Part shown: positions 8,166-16,490 of the stretch, in pieces
How the letters are laid out: each line of letters begins with the position of its first letter
Position numbering within the stretch: position 1 is the stretch's first letter
NCBI RefSeq assembly: GCF_001982635.1
Contig: NZ_MKFI01000008.1
Span: 362,035 to 426,034 of the forward strand
DNA: 64,000 bases
Direction: 5' to 3'
Source: Bradyrhizobium mercantei
GTDB lineage: Bacteria > Pseudomonadota > Alphaproteobacteria > Rhizobiales > Xanthobacteraceae
Notes under the pieces: generated by a model
Databases searched by the model: none
Told to the model about the DNA's origin: nothing
What the model saw: the letters and a program-made list of their open reading frames with translations, nothing else
Program-made: the position numbers and the translations under genes

Positions 8166-9194
8166 ATGCGACCGCCTCAAGCACTGAACGAACTGCGCCG
8201 CATGTCGGCGCGCGTCGGCAGGAATATCCTGCTAGTGCAGGGCGCCGGCGGCAATTCGTCGATCAAGGATGGCGACGCGCTGTGGGTGAAAGCGTCGGGC
8301 ACCTGGCTCGCCGATGCCGAGGACAAGGAGATTTTCGTGCCGGTCGCACTGTCGGCCGCGCGCGCGGCGCTGACGCAAGGCGACGAGCGCGTGCCGCTCG
8401 CACCGAACGCCGGGACGACGCTGCGCGCCTCGATCGAGACCTCGCTGCATGCGCTGATGCCGCATCGGATCGTGCTGCATGTCCATTCCGTCAACACCAT
8501 CGCATGGGCGGTGCGCACCGACGCCCGCGACGAATTTGCCCGGCGTCTGGACGGACTGGCCTGGCGCTACCTCGACTACCACCACCCGGGGCTGCCGCTG
8601 GCGCGCGCGGTCAGCGAGGCGATCGCACAGGATGGCGTCGACGTGCTGATCCTCGGCAATCATGGCCTGGTGGTCGGAGCCGCCACCTGTGACGCGGCGG
8701 AAGCTCTGGTCGCCGACGTCGAACAACGCCTCGCGCTGGAGCAGCGGAGCGCACCGGCTGCGGATCATGACGCGCTCCAGACAATCAGCGCCGGCACCAA
8801 CTATCGCTTGCCGCGGGATCCACGCAGCCACGACATCGCCACCGACCGCTACAGCCGCGCGATCGCGACCAGCGGCTCGCTCTATCCTGATCACGTCGTG
8901 TTCCTTGGCCCGGGCCTGCCGGTCCTGGAGCATCGCGAGGACCTCGGCGCGATGATCGCACGAGCGGCTGCGAACGGTTTGCCGCCGCCGGTTGCCTTTC
9001 TCGTCCCTGATATCGGCAGCCTGATCCGCGCGGATGCGAGCGACGGCGCGGAAGCCATGCTGAGCTGTCTCGCACTGGTCACCTGCCGCCTGCCTCTGGC
9101 CGCGCGGATCCACTATCTGACCGCAGAGAATGAGCACGCATTGCTGAACTGGGACGCCGAGCGCTATCGCCAGCAGCTGACGGCCGATCGCTGA
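8166..9194 (+). CDS. Class II aldolase/adducin family protein
   Basis: A 342-residue zinc aldolase-type enzyme, probably cleaving a phosphorylated sugar to a C3 ketone and an aldehyde. The metal-binding histidines are His105 and His107 (LHVHSVN) and His166 (GNHGLVV), and Glu91 lies in the usual upstream position. It begins 10 bp after the HAD gene and is the last gene of the operon. Larger relatives such as bifunctional rhamnulose-phosphate aldolases of Rhizobiales carry a dehydrogenase domain at the C-terminus; none is present here. The region beyond about residue 220 is an extension over the minimal aldolase, whose role I cannot name. Confidence 0.87.
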   Translation: MRPPQALNELRRMSARVGRNILLVQGAGGNSSIKDGDALWVKASGTWLADAEDKEIFVPVALSAARAALTQGDERVPLAPNAGTTLRASIETSLHALMPHRIVLHVHSVNTIAWAVRTDARDEFARRLDGLAWRYLDYHHPGLPLARAVSEAIAQDGVDVLILGNHGLVVGAATCDAAEALVADVEQRLALEQRSAPAADHDALQTISAGTNYRLPRDPRSHDIATDRYSRAIATSGSLYPDHVVFLGPGLPVLEHREDLGAMIARAAANGLPPPVAFLVPDIGSLIRADASDGAEAMLSCLALVTCRLPLAARIHYLTAENEHALLNWDAERYRQQLTADR

Positions 9195-9416
9195 TCCGGC
9201 ACCCAACGTCTCCGTCAGGCTCAGGTCGTCGAACCAGGCGCCTGATTACAAGGGGCTGTGGCCGCGTCGGCCGCGCACATTCCCGCGGGTTATGGTCTCC
9301 TGAAAACTTGCAATTGGACGCTGGTTCGACCCGCGAGCTAATTCCACTGCGAAGCACGGCTCCAAATCCATGATGGCACCGAACCATCGCCGCATGCTTC
9401 GACAGGGAGAAAACAC

Positions 9417-10874
9417 GTGTCATCTCACGCTCACGCGGAGACCAGCGAAGCCGCGCCGCGCTCGCTGGAGGCAACGCTGAAGGCGATCGGCGCTCCCCTC
9501 GCCCTTGCCGTCGCCGCCGCCATCTGGCTCAGCCCGACTCCGGACACGCTGTCCTTACAGGGACACAAGGCACTGGCGCTGTTTGGCGGCATCTTCGTGC
9601 TCTATCTGACCGAGGCGATCCCGTTGGCGATCGCCAGCCTGATGGTCGTGCCGCTCGCGGTGCTGACCGGAACAGCCCCGCTTCGAACCGCGCTCGACGG
9701 CTTTTCCGCTTCGCCCGTGTATCTGATCGTGGGTGCCTTCATCCTCGCGACCGCGATGGTGAAGACCCGGCTTGCCGAGCGCATCACCTACATCATTCTG
9801 GCGCGGTTCGGCAGCGGACCGACGCGGATCACGCTCGGCGTGACGCTGGTCAATATTGCGCTCGCCTTTCTCGTTCCGTCGTCTACGGCGCGTACGGCAA
9901 TCCTGCTGCCGGAATGCCTCAGCATCCTGACGATCTTCGGAGCCCAGGCCCGCTCGCCATTCGCGATCAATCTGCTGCTGACGCTGACGATGACCAACGC
10001 GACGATCGGCGCCGGCGTGTTGACGGCAACGGTGCCGAATCCCGTGACCGTCGAGTTCGTCGCCAAGATGAGCGGCCACACCATCACCTATGCCGAATGG
10101 CTGCTCTACGGATTCCCGCCGGCACTGCTGATGACCATGTTCACCTGGTGGGTGATCCAGCGCGTGTTTCCGCCGGAGTTCAAGGCCGGCCATGACCAGG
10201 CCGATGCACGGATCTCGCAGAATCTCGCGGCGATGGGAGCGATGTCGTCGGCCGAATGGCGCGCGCTGGCGGTGTTCGTGCTGGTGACCTGCCTGTGGGC
10301 GACGCAGGGCCTGACCGGGCTCGACACCACGGTGGTCTGCCTGATGGGAGCCTGCCTGCTGTTCCTGCCGCGTTTCGGTGTGATCGACTGGAACGACGCC
10401 AACAAAGGCGTGTCCTGGCAGGTACTGCTGATCGCCGGCGGCGGCGTGTCGCTCGGCGATATCCTGCTCAAGACCGGCGCGGCCAACTGGCTGGCGAATT
10501 CGATTTTCCATGCGCTTGGCCTCGCCGGAGCATCGGCGCTCGTCGTCATCGTGGTCGTGATGTTCATCGTGCAGTTCATGCACGTGATGTTCGTCGGCAC
10601 GACCGCGATGGCGACTGCGCTGTTGCCGATCATCCTGGCGATGGCAACGACCGCTGGCGTCAATCCGGTCGCACTGGCGCTGCCGGCCGGCATGATCATC
10701 GGCGGTTACCCGCTTTTGATGTTCTACAACACGCTGCCGAACATCCTCGTCTACGGCACCGGCCGGCTCCGCGTCGAGGACTTCCCGCGCGTCGGCGTCA
10801 TCGTCTGCATCGCCGCCTGCCTGCTCTATGCCCTGTGCGCCGCGACCTGGTGGCACTGGCTCGGGCTGGTCTGA
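9417..10874 (+). CDS. DASS/SLC13-family carboxylate transporter
   Basis: A 485-residue permease with about 11-13 hydrophobic segments, of the divalent anion:sodium symporter type that imports di- or tricarboxylates. The core includes LFGGIFVLYLTEAIPL, SSTARTAILLP and an SLGDILLKTGAANWLA segment. The start is GTG at 9417, with a purine-rich GGGAGA ribosome site 5-10 bp upstream. It is the first of four genes in one direction (CoA-transferase, citryl-CoA lyase-like, amidohydrolase), suggesting that its substrate feeds that pathway. The 222-bp gap before it should hold the promoter; I see no clear motif there. Confidence 0.88.
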   Translation: MSSHAHAETSEAAPRSLEATLKAIGAPLALAVAAAIWLSPTPDTLSLQGHKALALFGGIFVLYLTEAIPLAIASLMVVPLAVLTGTAPLRTALDGFSASPVYLIVGAFILATAMVKTRLAERITYIILARFGSGPTRITLGVTLVNIALAFLVPSSTARTAILLPECLSILTIFGAQARSPFAINLLLTLTMTNATIGAGVLTATVPNPVTVEFVAKMSGHTITYAEWLLYGFPPALLMTMFTWWVIQRVFPPEFKAGHDQADARISQNLAAMGAMSSAEWRALAVFVLVTCLWATQGLTGLDTTVVCLMGACLLFLPRFGVIDWNDANKGVSWQVLLIAGGGVSLGDILLKTGAANWLANSIFHALGLAGASALVVIVVVMFIVQFMHVMFVGTTAMATALLPIILAMATTAGVNPVALALPAGMIIGGYPLLMFYNTLPNILVYGTGRLRVEDFPRVGVIVCIAACLLYALCAATWWHWLGLV

Positions 10875-10902
10875 TCAATCAAGCATCATCCGGAGAACAC
10901 CT

Positions 10903-12180
10903 ATGACACTGCCCCTCGCCGGCATTCGCATCCTCGATCTCTCGAACGTGCTTGCCGGGCCGTTCTGCGGCTATCAGCTCGCCCGCCTCGGCGCCGAGGT
11001 CGTCAAGGTCGAGAATCCCAAGGGCGGCGATCTCGCGCGCCGGCTCGGCGCCGATCCGGCAATGGCGAAGAACCTGATGGGCCTGTCGTTCGTCGCTGTG
11101 AACGCGGACAAGCAGTCCGTCGCGATCGATTTCAAGGCCGATGAAGGCAAGGAGATCTTCCTCCGCCTCGTCGAGACGGCCGACGTCGTGCTGGAGAACT
11201 TCCGGCCGAAGGTCATGGAACGGCTCGGGCTCGGTTATGAGGTGCTCGCCAAACGCAACCCGCGGATCATCTATTGCGCCATCTCGGGCTTCGGACAGGA
11301 CGGCCCGTGGGCCGGACGCCCCGCCTACGATCAGATCGTTCAAGGGCTTTCCGGCGTCATGAGCGTCACGGGCGATGCCGAGACCGCGCCGCTGCGCACC
11401 GGTTTTCCGATCGCCGACACGATCGCGGGCCTCACCGCATCCTTTGCGATCACGGCCGCGCTCGTCGAGCAGCGGCAGACCGGGCGCGGGCGGCAGATCG
11501 ATGTCTCACTGCTCGAATCGACTTTGGCAGCGATGGGCTGGGTGGTCTCCAACCACCTCAACGGCAATGTCGATCCGCAGCCGATCGGCAACGAGAATTT
11601 CACGGCGGCCCCCTCCGGCACGTTCGCAACAGGCTGCGGACCGCTCAACATCGCGGCCAACGAACAGAAGCAGTTCGAAGCGTTGTGCGACATCGTCGGA
11701 AAGCCGGAGCTGAAGACCGATCCGCTGTTTCGCGAGCGGCAGTCCCGCAAGGACTATCGCGTCGCCTTGAAGCGCGAGCTCGAGGCCGCTCTCGCCGCCA
11801 AATCCGCGGCCGAATGGGAGACGTTGTTCAACGCCAAGGGCGTGCCGGCAGGATGCGTGCTGAGTGTGCCGCAGGTACTGAACGAAGCGCAGATCGTCGG
11901 CCGCAAATTCGTCGAAAGCCTGAAGGCTGAGGTCTCGGGCGGCCAGACGATGCGCGTCACCCGCCCGGGCTTCCGGCTCGAGACCGACTATCCGGAACCA
12001 TCGCCGCCACCCAGCCTCGGACAACACACCGAGAAATGGCTCGGACAGCTCGGCTTCACGCACGCCGAGATCGAGGATCTTGGCCAGCGCGGCGTCGTCG
12101 CCTTCGACAACCGGCCAACGGCGCGGGAGAGCGTCCGGATGCCGGACCTGAAGACGCGCGCCGAAACTTCAAGCAGTTGA
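10903..12180 (+). CDS. Class III (CaiB/BaiF) CoA-transferase
   Basis: A 425-residue enzyme that moves CoA between carboxylic acids. The N-terminal motif LAGIRILDLSNVLAGPFCG is typical. Asp172 in PIADTIAG aligns with the catalytic aspartate of formyl-CoA transferase (Asp169 in the Oxalobacter enzyme), which forms the acyl anhydride. ATG at 10903 is preceded by CGGAG and gives the standard N-terminus; upstream in-frame codons are ignored. It starts 28 bp after the carboxylate transporter and is followed 22 bp later by a citryl-CoA lyase-like gene. It therefore probably activates the imported acid to its CoA ester, with donor and acceptor unknown. Confidence 0.92.
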   Translation: MTLPLAGIRILDLSNVLAGPFCGYQLARLGAEVVKVENPKGGDLARRLGADPAMAKNLMGLSFVAVNADKQSVAIDFKADEGKEIFLRLVETADVVLENFRPKVMERLGLGYEVLAKRNPRIIYCAISGFGQDGPWAGRPAYDQIVQGLSGVMSVTGDAETAPLRTGFPIADTIAGLTASFAITAALVEQRQTGRGRQIDVSLLESTLAAMGWVVSNHLNGNVDPQPIGNENFTAAPSGTFATGCGPLNIAANEQKQFEALCDIVGKPELKTDPLFRERQSRKDYRVALKRELEAALAAKSAAEWETLFNAKGVPAGCVLSVPQVLNEAQIVGRKFVESLKAEVSGGQTMRVTRPGFRLETDYPEPSPPPSLGQHTEKWLGQLGFTHAEIEDLGQRGVVAFDNRPTARESVRMPDLKTRAETSSS

Positions 12181-12202
12181 GAAGAAATCGAGGACAGATG
12201 CC

Positions 12203-13036
12203 ATGACCGATCAAGGCACCGCAGACCTGCTGCAAAAGGCCACCCAATGGTGGTCGACCGACATCATCGACATGAAGCCCGGCGTGATCCGGTTTCGCGG
12301 CTTCCCAATCGAGCAATTGATCGGCCGGGTGTCGTTCCCGCAAATGATCTGGCTGATGCTGAAGGGCGATCTGCCGTCGCCCGAGCAAGGCGCGCTGCTG
12401 GAGGCCGCGCTCGTCTCCGCCGTCGATCACGGTCCCCAGGCGCCGTCGATCGCGATCGGACGAATGGCCGTGACCTGTGGCCTCCCCCTCAATGGCGCGA
12501 TGGCCTCGGCCATCAACGTGCTGGACGACATTCACGGCGGCGCCGGCGAACAATGCATGAAGCTCTACTCCGGCATCGCACGCCGTCAGGAGACGGGCGT
12601 CGAGCTGAAGACAGCCATCCAGCAAGGCCTCGACGCTTTCGCCGCGGCGCATGGAAAGATCGTGCCCGGCTTCGGACACCGCTTTCATCCGATCGACCCG
12701 CGCTCGCCGCGGCTGCTCGAGCTCGTCGACGCGGCCCGCAGCAACGAGGTGGTGTCCGGCCGCTTCGCCGAGATCGGCCGCGGCGTCGAGGCCGAGATGC
12801 AGCAGCGCAAGGGCCGCAAGATTCCCATGAACATCGACGGCGCAACCGCCGTGATCTATTCGGAGCTGGGGTTTTCGCCTGCGCTGGGGCGCGGCCTGTT
12901 CATCCTCTCGCGTTCCGTGGGCATCCTGGCGCATGCATGGGAGCAATCGCAGCAGGGCGGCCGGATCAAGGGGCCGATGCCACCCGGCATTCCCTATCGC
13001 TACACCGGACCGGCTCCGCGGGATTTCGCCAAGTGA
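12203..13036 (+). CDS. Citryl-CoA lyase-like protein (citrate synthase family)
   Basis: A 277-residue citrate-synthase-fold protein, the length of stand-alone citryl-CoA lyases and much shorter than citrate synthase (about 430). The catalytic triad is intact: His111 (DIHGGAGEQ), His159 (PGFGHRFHP..DPR) and Asp212 (MNIDGA). A conserved Arg lies in LSRSVGILAH. Members cleave a 3-hydroxyacyl-CoA to acetyl-CoA (or a homologue) and a 2-oxoacid. Placed after a class III CoA-transferase, it probably splits the CoA ester made there. Its true substrate may be a citrate analogue such as citramalate or hydroxycitrate. The ATG at 12203 follows a GAGGA site. Confidence 0.88.
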   Translation: MTDQGTADLLQKATQWWSTDIIDMKPGVIRFRGFPIEQLIGRVSFPQMIWLMLKGDLPSPEQGALLEAALVSAVDHGPQAPSIAIGRMAVTCGLPLNGAMASAINVLDDIHGGAGEQCMKLYSGIARRQETGVELKTAIQQGLDAFAAAHGKIVPGFGHRFHPIDPRSPRLLELVDAARSNEVVSGRFAEIGRGVEAEMQQRKGRKIPMNIDGATAVIYSELGFSPALGRGLFILSRSVGILAHAWEQSQQGGRIKGPMPPGIPYRYTGPAPRDFAK

Positions 13037-14082
13037 TCGCATCGCAGACCGGAGGCGGCAATTATCTCGCCGTGCGACCGGACTGGCTGGCGCGCGGCGT
13101 CGAGGCGGCGCTCGAACCCGAACTGCCGATCATCGATGCGCACCATCACCTTTGGGACCGGCAAGGCTGGCGGTATCTGTTCGACGAATATCTCGCGGAT
13201 ATCGCCGGCAGCGGCCACAACGTCATGGCGAGCGTCTTCATGCAATGCCAGGCGATGTACCGGGACGTTGGACCGGCCGCGATGCGCGTCGTCGGCGAGA
13301 CCGAGTTCGTCAACGGCGTCGCGGCCACGAGCGCGAGCGGCAATTACGGACCGCGGCAACTTTGTGCCGGGATCGTCGGCCACGCCGATCTGCGTCTCGG
13401 AGACGACGTGACGCCGGTGCTGGAGGCCCACATCGCCGCCGCGCCCGGTCGCTTCAGCGGCATCCGGCACATTACCGTGCGGGACGCGGATCGAAGCCTG
13501 ATGAATCCGCTGAGTGCCGGTCCGCCCGGGCTGCTCGGCGACAGCGCATTTCGCGCCGGCTTCGCGCGGCTGGCGCCATTGGGGCTGGTGTTCGACGCAT
13601 GGCTGTTCCACCCGCAAATCTCCGAACTGACCGAACTCGCGCGGGCGTTTCCGCAAACGACAATCGTGCTCGACCATCTCGGCGGGATCGTCGGGATCGG
13701 CGCCTATAGGGATCGGCGCGCCGAGATCTTCGCCGAATGGTCGCGCGCCATGCGTGAGCTCGCGGGATGCGAGAATGTCTATGTCAAGCTCGGCGGTCTT
13801 GGCATGCGGATCAATGGATTCGGTTTCGAGACGCTGGACGCCCCGCCCGCGTCGGAAGTCCTCGCCGCGGCCTGGCGGCCCTACATCGAGCTTTGCATCG
13901 AGGTATTCGGCGCGCAACGATGCATGTTCGAAAGCAATTTTCCGGTCGACAAGGGCTCGTATGGCTATGGGTCGGTGTGGAATGCATTCAAACGCTTGAC
14001 GCGCCATGTCAGCGAGAGCGATCGCGCGAGCCTGTTCAGTGGGACTGCCGCGCGCGTTTATGGGCTCGCTCTCCCCGGCTGA
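13033..14082 (+). CDS. Amidohydrolase family protein (PDC-hydrolase/lactonase-like)
   Basis: A 349-residue TIM-barrel metal hydrolase of the amidohydrolase-2 group. The metal site motif is IIDAHHHLWD (residues 33-42), followed by the downstream RHITVRD, DHLGG and FESNFPVD segments typical of 2-pyrone-4,6-dicarboxylate and sugar-lactone hydrolases. It starts at GTG 13033, overlapping the lyase stop by 4 bp, so it is translationally coupled. A lactone-opening step in the same pathway is the natural reading. Its 3' end overlaps the convergent LysR gene by 47 bp. Confidence 0.88.
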   Translation: MIASQTGGGNYLAVRPDWLARGVEAALEPELPIIDAHHHLWDRQGWRYLFDEYLADIAGSGHNVMASVFMQCQAMYRDVGPAAMRVVGETEFVNGVAATSASGNYGPRQLCAGIVGHADLRLGDDVTPVLEAHIAAAPGRFSGIRHITVRDADRSLMNPLSAGPPGLLGDSAFRAGFARLAPLGLVFDAWLFHPQISELTELARAFPQTTIVLDHLGGIVGIGAYRDRRAEIFAEWSRAMRELAGCENVYVKLGGLGMRINGFGFETLDAPPASEVLAAAWRPYIELCIEVFGAQRCMFESNFPVDKGSYGYGSVWNAFKRLTRHVSESDRASLFSGTAARVYGLALPG

Positions 14083-15034
14083 CCACGATGGCCGGCATGG
14101 TGGCCGCGGCATCCGTCATGCCGGGCAGCGTGACCTGTTCGAGAAAGTCGCGCCCCCTGGATTTGAGCAGGCTCACGACCCGCTGCGCGGCCGGAGAGAG
14201 GTAGCCATCCCGGCGGGTGACGAAACCCAGCGGCCGTCGCATCGTGGTGGTGTCGATCATCAGGCGGTCGAGCTGGCTGCCCAAGCGATGCGGATGCAAA
14301 TTCCGCGTGGACGTGAAGCTGAGCAGCGCCGTGTCGGCGATCAGCTTGGGCAGCGTCGTGATCGAATTGGTCTCGATCTGGACCATGGGCGGCGCAAGGC
14401 CATGCGCTTCGAACACGTTGTCGAGCCACTGGCGCATCGCCACCGTACGGGCCGGCAGCACCCATTTCGCGGCGACCAGGTCCTCGATGGCGAGCCGCTT
14501 GCCGCAAAGCGGATGGTCCTTTGCCGCGACCACGACGACGTCGTCCATACCGAACGCCTCGTGACTGAACTCCTGCTCGTCGGACGGAAGGATCGGGCCG
14601 ATCGCAAGATCCAGCGTTCGCTCGCGCAGCGCCGCCCTGACCACGCCGCTCATTCCGATCTGCACCTCGATCGCAAGGCCCGGCGCGTCGGCGATGATGG
14701 CGCGGCAGATCTGGGGCAGCAGGTACTCGCCCATCGTCGCGCCACAGCCGATGCTGACGCGACCGGCGGCACCGGCGGCGAAATCGGTGACCTCGCGCAG
14801 CGATTCCTCCATCGCCTCGCGCATCCGCCGGGCCCGCGCCAGCAGCACTTCGCCGACGCGCGTGAGGGTGATCCCGCGACCGGTCCGCTCGAACAGATCG
14901 GCGCCCACGGCTTCCTCGAGGCGCTGGATGCATTTGGTCAGCGCGGGTTGCGTGCGGCCGAGCTTGTCCGCGGCCCGGCCCATATGGCCGAGGTCGGCAA
15001 TCACCTCGAAATAGGTGAGGTCGCGAAGGTCCAC
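14036..15034 (-). CDS. LysR-family transcriptional regulator
   Basis: A 332-residue LysR regulator with an N-terminal winged helix-turn-helix (residues 1-60, DLGHMGRAADKLGRTQPALT) and a C-terminal periplasmic-binding-like effector domain. It diverges from the MFS transporter at 15165 across 130 bp and overlaps the end of the amidohydrolase gene, so it may control the transporter, the acid pathway or both. A highly charged tail (ERAHKRARQSH) extends the usual LysR end and lies entirely in the overlap with the amidohydrolase gene. Confidence 0.92.
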   Translation of the reverse strand: MDLRDLTYFEVIADLGHMGRAADKLGRTQPALTKCIQRLEEAVGADLFERTGRGITLTRVGEVLLARARRMREAMEESLREVTDFAAGAAGRVSIGCGATMGEYLLPQICRAIIADAPGLAIEVQIGMSGVVRAALRERTLDLAIGPILPSDEQEFSHEAFGMDDVVVVAAKDHPLCGKRLAIEDLVAAKWVLPARTVAMRQWLDNVFEAHGLAPPMVQIETNSITTLPKLIADTALLSFTSTRNLHPHRLGSQLDRLMIDTTTMRRPLGFVTRRDGYLSPAAQRVVSLLKSRGRDFLEQVTLPGMTDAAATMPAIVVSRGERAHKRARQSH

Positions 15035-15164
15035 TTCTTCCTCCCGGTTATCGGTTCTTGAACATTAGCGATTGGACCGCTGTCCGCTCAGTCTGGCATT
15101 TTCGACGCTAACACAGCCGGGCCCCGTCGGGGTAACCGGCCCGCATGCAGGGGAGGATCGGCGG
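15035..15164. promoter_or_regulatory. Divergent LysR/MFS intergenic region
   Basis: 130 bp between the LysR and MFS start codons. LysR regulators usually bind such regions at T-N11-A sites. I see an AT-rich patch near 15055-15075 but no convincing dyad. A purine-rich GGGGAGGA ribosome site precedes the MFS start by about 6 bp. Confidence 0.4.
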
Positions 15165-16472
15165 ATGACCGAGATCGTAGCCAACGGATCGTTCACGGAG
15201 GGCAATCCGGATGCAGGGTTGCTCGCGAGCGCCCTTTCCAAGAATACCTGGCGCCTGGTGCCACTGCTCGGCCTCGCCTATCTCTTCAACTATCTCGACC
15301 GCACCAGCGTCGGCTTTGCTGCGCTGCAAATGAACAAGGATATCGGCCTGAGCGCCACGCAATTCGGCTGGGGCGCCGGCATCCTGTTCTTCAGCTACTG
15401 CCTGCTGGAAGTTCCCAGCAACATGATGATGTACCGGTTCGGCGCCCGGCGCTGGCTGGCCCGCATCATGATCACCTGGGGCCTTGCCGCTGCCGCAACC
15501 GCGTTCGCAGTCGGGCCCTACAGCTTTTACGCGATCCGCTTTCTGCTCGGCGTGTTCGAGGCCGGATTCTTTCCGGGCGTGATCTGGTATCTCTCGATCT
15601 GGTTTCCGGAGAAGCACCGCACCGGCGTGCTGGCCCTGTTCATGGCCGCGACGCCGCTCTCCTCGCTGCTCGGCAGCCCGATCTCGGCAGCGCTGCTCGG
15701 CATGGATGGATTCTGGGGACTTGCAGGCTGGCAGTGGATGTTCCTGCTCGAAGGCCTGCCGGCTTGCCTGCTCGGAATTCTCTGCCTCGTGCTGCTCGCC
15801 GACACGCCCGAGCAGGCCCGCTGGCTCACGCCCGAGGAGCGGCATGCGCTGCTCGCCGCGCTGGCCGGCGACAAGCACGACAAGCCCAAAAAGGATTTGT
15901 GGGCCGCCATGCAGGATATCCGCGTGCTGATGCTCACCGCGATCACCTTCGCCTTCACGATCGGCTCCTACGGCATCGGCATCTGGCTGCCATTGATCCT
16001 GAAGAGCCACGGTTTGAGCAACATGCAAGTCGGTTGGCTTTCCGCGGTCCCCTATTTGTTCGCGACGATCGGCATGCTGTTCTGGGCGCGTCTCGTCGAC
16101 CGCAAGGGCCACAAGATCTACAACCTGACGGCCGCGCTGATCCTCGGTGCCCTTGGCCTTGCGCTGTCCGTGCTCTTCAGCTCGCTCGTTCCGGCGCTCG
16201 CCTGCCTGACACTGGCGCTGGTCGGCACGATCTCGGCACGCACGGTGTTCTACACGATCCCGCAGAGCTTCCTGACCGGTGCCGCGGCAGCCGGAGGCAT
16301 CGCGTTCATCAACTCCGTCGGCGCATTCGGCGGCTTCGTCGGTCCTTACATGGTCGGCTTCCTGAAGGACGCGACCGGATCGTTCAACGCCGGCATGATC
16401 GGGATGGCGGTGATCCTCGTGCTGGCGACAGGAATCGCCGGCTCGCTCAAACTGGTTGCCGGCAGGATTTGA
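15165..16472 (+). CDS. MFS transporter, anion:cation symporter type
   Basis: A 435-residue 12-helix permease. The N-terminal YLFNYLDRTSVGFAALQMNKDIGLS and the AGFFPGVIWYLSIWFP loop are typical of the ACS family, which takes up organic acids such as tartrate, phthalate or hexuronates. The ATG at 15165 is chosen because of its ribosome site and N-terminus; the open frame further upstream lacks both. It is adjacent to and divergent from the LysR gene. Its substrate may belong to the acid pathway at 9417-14082, which would then have two importers. Confidence 0.9.
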   Translation: MTEIVANGSFTEGNPDAGLLASALSKNTWRLVPLLGLAYLFNYLDRTSVGFAALQMNKDIGLSATQFGWGAGILFFSYCLLEVPSNMMMYRFGARRWLARIMITWGLAAAATAFAVGPYSFYAIRFLLGVFEAGFFPGVIWYLSIWFPEKHRTGVLALFMAATPLSSLLGSPISAALLGMDGFWGLAGWQWMFLLEGLPACLLGILCLVLLADTPEQARWLTPEERHALLAALAGDKHDKPKKDLWAAMQDIRVLMLTAITFAFTIGSYGIGIWLPLILKSHGLSNMQVGWLSAVPYLFATIGMLFWARLVDRKGHKIYNLTAALILGALGLALSVLFSSLVPALACLTLALVGTISARTVFYTIPQSFLTGAAAAGGIAFINSVGAFGGFVGPYMVGFLKDATGSFNAGMIGMAVILVLATGIAGSLKLVAGRI

Positions 16473-16490
16473 CCAGCAGCGAGTGGATCT

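Noticed and set aside
9215..9265. tRNA-Thr-like fragment on the minus strand (CTTGTAATCAG and GGTTCGAC)
   Set aside because: The anticodon-arm bases on either side do not pair and there is no acceptor stem or D-arm, so it is not a tRNA. No integrase or element edge is near to make it an attachment site.
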